This document shows positions 60,093-64,000 of a DNA stretch of 64,000 nucleotides, one piece after another. The number at the start of each line of letters is the position of its first letter. The stretch's first letter is position 1. This DNA is from Mesonia maritima. Its GTDB lineage: Bacteria; Bacteroidota; Bacteroidia; Flavobacteriales; Flavobacteriaceae. The position numbers were made by a program, and so were the translations under genes. Below the pieces are notes generated by a model that saw only the letters and a list, made by a program, of their open reading frames with translations, had not been told where the DNA came from and searched no databases. The stretch covers positions 372,001 through 436,000 of the forward strand of contig NZ_JBHLUA010000012.1 in assembly GCF_042433895.1 (NCBI RefSeq), given 5' to 3'.

Positions 60093-61205
60093 TTAAACAA
60101 TTTCGTTTGTTTCTGGATGTTCGTGATCGTGCTCTTCTACTGCAAGACCTATGAATAACGCAGATAACATAGTAAATATATATGCCTGTAAAAAGGCGAC
60201 TAACAATTCTATAACTGAAATAAATAATGTCAAAAAGATTGAAATAGGCCCATCCATTACTAAATTATCAGTAACAAATATCAATGCAATTAAGCTCATA
60301 ATTACAACGTGACCAGCGGTAATATTAGCAAACAAACGTACCATAAGTGCAAATGGCTTTGTTAAGGTTCCTAATAATTCTATTGGAATAAGAATAATTT
60401 TCATAAGGATTGGCACACCTGGCATCCAGAAAATATGTTTCCAATAATCTTTTGTTCCGCTAAATTGAGTAATTAAATAGGTAAATAATGCCAAACAAGC
60501 TGTAATTGCAATATTACCAGTAACGTTTACTCCAAGTGGAGTCATTCCTAATAAATTGAGAATCCATACGAAGAAGAATACGGTTAATAAAAAGCCCATA
60601 AATCTTCTGTATTTTTTCTCCCCAATGTTAGGAATTGCAATATCGTCACGAACATATAAAACTAATGGTTCTAAAACTCTACCTATTCCGGTAGGAATTT
60701 CTTTATGTCTATATGACCTCGCTAATGAACCAAACAATAAAAACAATAATATACATGTAAGTAAAATTGTAAATACGTTTTTAGTGATTGAAAAATCTAG
60801 CGGTTTATCATTTGTAGGGTGATGCTCTTCATCAAAACTTAAATCGCCAGCAGCGTTTGTTTTGTATATTGTATTATGGTAAATTTTATAATAATTACCT
60901 TCAACTTCAGCAACACTTTCTCCGTGGTGAAAACGAGATGAAGAGAAAATTTTCAAACCTTCATCAATTAAAATTACCGGTAACGGAAAACCAACATGCT
61001 CTCCAGTTTCACTATCGGTCCATAATGTAAAATCGTAAGCATCTTGCAAGTGATGATCGATATAATTCTGAACTTCGGTTTTGGTATCGATGTGAGGCGT
61101 CTCACCTTCTGCTTGATGTTTTTGTGGGTCGTTTGCATTTCCAGAAAAAGAAATTAACGCAACTAAACAGAATAATAAAATCTTAACTATGTTTCCCTTT
61201 TGCAT
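60093..61205 (-). CDS. atpB: ATP synthase F0 subunit a
   Basis: 370 aa from the ATG at 61205. It has a signal-like N-terminal helix (ILLFCLVALISFSGNA) and an exported extension of about 120 residues before the membrane part, as in Bacteroidota subunit a. The essential arginine lies in ALMVRLFANITAGHV. A start at 61241 was rejected because it falls inside the -7 box at 61246-61239. Confidence 0.94.
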   Translation of the reverse strand: MQKGNIVKILLFCLVALISFSGNANDPQKHQAEGETPHIDTKTEVQNYIDHHLQDAYDFTLWTDSETGEHVGFPLPVILIDEGLKIFSSSRFHHGESVAEVEGNYYKIYHNTIYKTNAAGDLSFDEEHHPTNDKPLDFSITKNVFTILLTCILLFLLFGSLARSYRHKEIPTGIGRVLEPLVLYVRDDIAIPNIGEKKYRRFMGFLLTVFFFVWILNLLGMTPLGVNVTGNIAITACLALFTYLITQFSGTKDYWKHIFWMPGVPILMKIILIPIELLGTLTKPFALMVRLFANITAGHVVIMSLIALIFVTDNLVMDGPISIFLTLFISVIELLVAFLQAYIFTMLSALFIGLAVEEHDHEHPETNEIV

Positions 61206-61238
61206 TTCAGGTAAAATTTCAGTCTTTAAATTTCGGTG

Positions 61239-61246
61239 CAAATGTA
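61239..61246 (-). promoter_or_regulatory. -7 box of a promoter before atpB
   Basis: Minus-strand TACATTTG, exact to TAnnTTTG, 33 bp before the atpB ATG. It gives the atp genes a promoter of their own beside the upstream porW-bactofilin one. Confidence 0.55.
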
Positions 61247-61313
61247 CATAATTAAATATTAAAAAATAACACGAATTGGTTAATAAGTTTTTTTTTATTG
61301 AAAAGACGCCTAA

Positions 61314-61712
61314 TTAATTGTCTTCCTGATAATTAATCTTCTTCAAAATTTTACTCACATAGAAAATTTCAACAATTAGGCAAATAAAATAGGGAATAAA
61401 AAAATGCAAATATTCTGCTTTTTCAATTTGTATAGAAGTGGTTTGTTTCCAAATTAAAAAGAGGGCAATTTTTAGAAAACCACCTATCATAAAAATAAAA
61501 CCCAACTGATCTTTAAACTTTTTACTTAATAGAATTATAGTAATTGTAAAAAGAAAAGTAATCCCGACATTAAACTTATAACTGAAATTTAATAAAGCTA
61601 ACGAAGAAGCGCTGTAATATTCTTGCACAAAATACTTGTGCAAAAAATAAAGCGGACCGACGCTACATAAAAGAATAAGTAAAAATTGGAAGATAGTAGA
61701 TTTTATCTTCAT
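61314..61712 (-). CDS. DUF6168-like small membrane protein before atpB
   Basis: 132 aa with four hydrophobic helices (about 8-25, 45-62, 70-88, 105-124). It occupies the position of atpI in other operons, overlapping the AtpZ stop by one base. Resemblance to the DUF6168 family of Bacteroidota is from memory. AtpI-like roles in c-ring assembly are possible. Confidence 0.65.
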   Translation of the reverse strand: MKIKSTIFQFLLILLCSVGPLYFLHKYFVQEYYSASSLALLNFSYKFNVGITFLFTITIILLSKKFKDQLGFIFMIGGFLKIALFLIWKQTTSIQIEKAEYLHFFIPYFICLIVEIFYVSKILKKINYQEDN

Positions 61713-61945
61713 TAACTATTGAATCTTTTGAGTTGTTTTAAAACTGCGTATAAGGAAATACTCACGCCAAGAACTACACCCGCAATGGTAAACCACTTGT
61801 TATCGGATGGATATTTTTCATCTAATTTTTGTCCGCCCCAAGCAAAAAGCAAGATTGTAGCACACATTTGAATGGCAATACCGGAAAAAATCGCCCAGTT
61901 TTTAAGCGGTTTTTTCTGCTTGTTGTTTTTTTGATCTTCGTTCAT
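61712..61945 (-). CDS. atpZ: AtpZ/AtpI-family membrane protein
   Basis: 77 aa, two hydrophobic helices (WAIFSGIAIQMCATILLFAW and WFTIAGVVLGVSISLYAVL) with a lysine-rich N terminus, the typical shape of AtpZ. It is thought to help the ATP synthase or carry divalent cations. Its start lies 44 bp inside the bactofilin gene. Confidence 0.82.
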   Translation of the reverse strand: MNEDQKNNKQKKPLKNWAIFSGIAIQMCATILLFAWGGQKLDEKYPSDNKWFTIAGVVLGVSISLYAVLKQLKRFNS

Positions 61946-62321
61946 CTTTTAGCGATTTTACACCGCCTTTCATTTCGCAAGTCGCATTGAAAGTAGCACC
62001 AGGTTCTACAGCAAGTTTTCCGGTAATAACTTCGCCTTCAATATGAGCAGAATTGCGTAAGGTTAAGGTTTCTTTTACTTTTAATTTCCCTGAAAATTTT
62101 CCTTCAAAATCGGCATATTCACATTCAATTTCACCATTAATAAATCCGGTTTTTCCTACTACAACTTTTCCGGGTGTTTTAAGGTTTCCTTCAATTGTTC
62201 CTTCAATCCTAAAACTTCCGGTTGCTTCAAGATCGCCGGTAATTACGGTTCCTTGAGCAATTTTATTTTGTTCTTTACTAGCTTCTCCTGATTGGCGATT
62301 TTTTTTGTTTTCTGAAAACAT
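61902..62321 (-). CDS. Bactofilin (polymer-forming cytoskeletal protein)
   Basis: 139 aa. The central bactofilin beta-helix (about 25-115) shows repeated IEGNLKTPGKVVVGKTG, EGKFSGKLKVKETL units. Charged tails lie at both ends. It assembles non-polar filaments at the membrane. It follows the porW/sprE gene by 14 bp and overlaps atpZ by 44 bp. Confidence 0.92.
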   Translation of the reverse strand: MFSENKKNRQSGEASKEQNKIAQGTVITGDLEATGSFRIEGTIEGNLKTPGKVVVGKTGFINGEIECEYADFEGKFSGKLKVKETLTLRNSAHIEGEVITGKLAVEPGATFNATCEMKGGVKSLKDERRSKKQQAEKTA

Positions 62322-62335
62322 GCGGAAATCTAATT

Positions 62336-64000
62336 TTAATTACTGCTATTCTGTTCTAAGTACGTATCTAAATTTTTGTGTACTTGTATAATTTCATAAT
62401 TTGAAGAGGAAATTCCAAAACTTTCGTGGGTTATTTCGTAATCTTCCTCTTCCTTTAACTTATCTCCAAAGCCAATTGCGCCCATTTTACTGCTTAACCC
62501 GTGAATAGTTACAAATGTGGTTTCCGGATTATAAAAATCTACCGAAACACGTAAATTCTCGAATTTCAATTCAACTAAAGCTTTTTCAATTTTTTCTTTT
62601 AAAGCTTGAACTTCTTCTGTTTTTTCTGAAGCAAACGGATAAATAAGTTTGTAACTATCTTCCGGCGTATCGGGTTTAAATTGACTATTTTCTAAATCTG
62701 GAAGCGCGGTCGATACAATTTCTTCTGCGCGTTTTCCTTCTTCACTCTGCGGGTAATTTAAAGCCACATAATTTAACCCATCTTTATAGGCTTGAAAACC
62801 GTAATATTTTCCTTCTGCTGTGGCTTTTAATAATTCAAACTTCGGAACGATATCCATTCCGGTGAATTCTGTAATGTAACGTTTACTGTCGTCTATAACT
62901 TCTTTGTATTTTTCAGCTTGATATTTTCTATAAACTGAAGTATAAACTGCTTCTGGACTATCTTCTTCATTTAATAAACCACGGGGATTTTTCAAAATTG
63001 TGGCGTAGCGCGAATCAGGGTGATTGGTTAAAATATCTTGTTTCCACTGTTCTGCTTTTGCGGTATTTCCTGTAGTTGAATAAATTTTATACAAATTATA
63101 TTTTGAAGGAAGTACCAAACGCTCTTCTGGGTTATGCGTTAATAAAGCTTCAAGTTTATCGGAAGCTAGATCGTATTCTTTAAATTTTTCTTTATAAATA
63201 ATCCCTAATTGATAGTAGGCAAAATTTCGCTCATCAGATAAGCTGTCGATTAATTTTTGGTCGGTTGGTAATTTTGCGATATACGTTTGCGGATCGTATT
63301 TTGGATCTTGTTCTATTTGCGCAAATAAATCATTTTCTACTTCCGCTGCTTCAGCATCGCCACCATTTTTAGTTTGCGGATCGTAACGCCAATCATCGGT
63401 AAGCTCAATATCGCCCCAAACCGATTTGAATTGTTGCTCGCCATAATCGGCTTGCGTTTTATCGTAAAAATAAAAATCGCCCGCAGATTGTTGACTTCCA
63501 ACTTGACTTTGCTGTTTACCGAATAAATTTCCTGAACCCGTATTTTGCGCTACGCCCTTATCGGCTTTTTTCGCTTCTTCAATCGCAATGGCTTTTAAGC
63601 TATCGGCATATTGCTGAAAATAGGCTTCTTGTTCTGCTTTAGGAAGTGCAACCAATTGAAGAATACTATCATTTTTTTGTGCGATTTCTTCATAAAGAAT
63701 CACATCATCTAAATTTTCGCGTTTCTTTTTTATAGCTCTGTATTCTCGGGTATTTTCAGCTAAATTGGTAAGCGTGCTATCGTAATATGCGCCGGCTTCT
63801 TTGTATTCAGCTAAATCGAAATTTATATTTCCGAGGGTTAAATAATTTCGAGAACGTAAATATTCGTCTTGCGTATCGGTTCGTAACGATTTATTGTAAT
63901 AGGTTACCGCTTTTGGAATCGTATCGGTTTTATTATAATACTGCGCAAATTGGTAATAAATAATATCTAAGAACGGTCGGTTTTCACGATTTTCTTGCAT
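62336..64000 (-). CDS. Type IX secretion/gliding TPR lipoprotein PorW/SprE, C-terminal part
   Basis: The C-terminal 554 residues of a gene that continues past the right edge; the frame is open to the last base and the N terminus is outside. It is made of TPR-like repeats (for example YNKSLRTDTQDEYLRSRNYL and AEYKEAGAYYDSTL) with a Gln/Asp-rich linker near the middle. PorW/SprE is a long TPR lipoprotein of the type IX secretion system of Bacteroidota, and in flavobacteria it lies near bactofilin and atp genes. The assignment rests on this synteny and TPR layout, since the lipoprotein signal is not in view. Confidence 0.75.
   Translation of the reverse strand: MQENRENRPFLDIIYYQFAQYYNKTDTIPKAVTYYNKSLRTDTQDEYLRSRNYLTLGNINFDLAEYKEAGAYYDSTLTNLAENTREYRAIKKKRENLDDVILYEEIAQKNDSILQLVALPKAEQEAYFQQYADSLKAIAIEEAKKADKGVAQNTGSGNLFGKQQSQVGSQQSAGDFYFYDKTQADYGEQQFKSVWGDIELTDDWRYDPQTKNGGDAEAAEVENDLFAQIEQDPKYDPQTYIAKLPTDQKLIDSLSDERNFAYYQLGIIYKEKFKEYDLASDKLEALLTHNPEERLVLPSKYNLYKIYSTTGNTAKAEQWKQDILTNHPDSRYATILKNPRGLLNEEDSPEAVYTSVYRKYQAEKYKEVIDDSKRYITEFTGMDIVPKFELLKATAEGKYYGFQAYKDGLNYVALNYPQSEEGKRAEEIVSTALPDLENSQFKPDTPEDSYKLIYPFASEKTEEVQALKEKIEKALVELKFENLRVSVDFYNPETTFVTIHGLSSKMGAIGFGDKLKEEEDYEITHESFGISSSNYEIIQVHKNLDTYLEQNSSN

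Overview
The window reads as chromosomal DNA of a low-GC member of the Flavobacteriaceae (Bacteroidota). Three things support this. The recognisable promoters follow the Bacteroidota pattern TTTG / 18-20 bp / TAnnTTTG. Several genes are typical of the group: a PorW/SprE-type TPR protein, an IPExxxVDY-type protein, a bactofilin-AtpZ pair, and an ATP synthase operon without beta and epsilon genes. A Feo system with a Cys-rich partner, a TonB receptor and an OmpA with thrombospondin type-3 repeats also fit. Species cannot be named from the sequence alone.

Layout. (1) Positions 1 to about 8555 are one end of an integrative element next to the 3' end of a tRNA-Asn gene. Reading away from the tRNA it holds a tyrosine integrase, a large SF2-type helicase, a RecA-like P-loop ATPase, a DUF3871-type protein, and then dndC and the start of dndD, the core of a DNA phosphorothioation system. 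The element runs off the left edge. (2) 8556-19200 is chromosomal: tRNA-Asn, rseP, a SCO protein and feoAB with a 48-aa Cys-tailed partner. A metal-homeostasis locus follows, with a DtxR/MntR-type regulator, a ZIP permease and a small secreted protein on one strand and a TonB receptor and thioredoxin-like protein on the other. Two operator-like palindromes lie between the two arms. (3) 19200-35400 is housekeeping: bacilliredoxin, PlsC and acyl-ACP desaturase, HD hydrolase, DinB, pyk-IPExxxVDY-rnc-fabF-acpP, purN, RNase H, a PfkB kinase, an amidophosphoribosyltransferase and superoxide dismutase. A 1.3-kb AT-rich insert (29897-31182) lies between two copies of the last 23 bp of the RNase H gene region. 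It carries a frameshifted lipoprotein gene and a membrane protein gene. (4) 35500-47600 holds AddA-like and AddB-like recombination proteins bracketing kbl and ompA, then a hydrolase, an MDR oxidoreductase, a cation/proton antiporter and tRNA-Ala. (5) 47600-56100 holds an esterase-like hydrolase, a lipoprotein built of four 96-aa repeats, and a cell-envelope cluster: EnvC-like, DUF4292 lipoprotein, TPR protein, sugar nucleotidyltransferase, dUTPase and flippase. (6) 56176-64000 is a leftward unit porW/sprE - bactofilin - atpZ - DUF6168-like - atpB-E-F-H-A-G, with RNA hairpins in three of the gaps.

The points most worth a second look are the dnd-bearing island, the paired DtxR-type operators, two copies of a structured intergenic repeat whose stems differ in sequence but keep pairing, the duplication flanking the 1.3-kb insert and its frameshifted gene, and the tandem-repeat lipoprotein. 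All calls come from reading the sequence. No database search was run.
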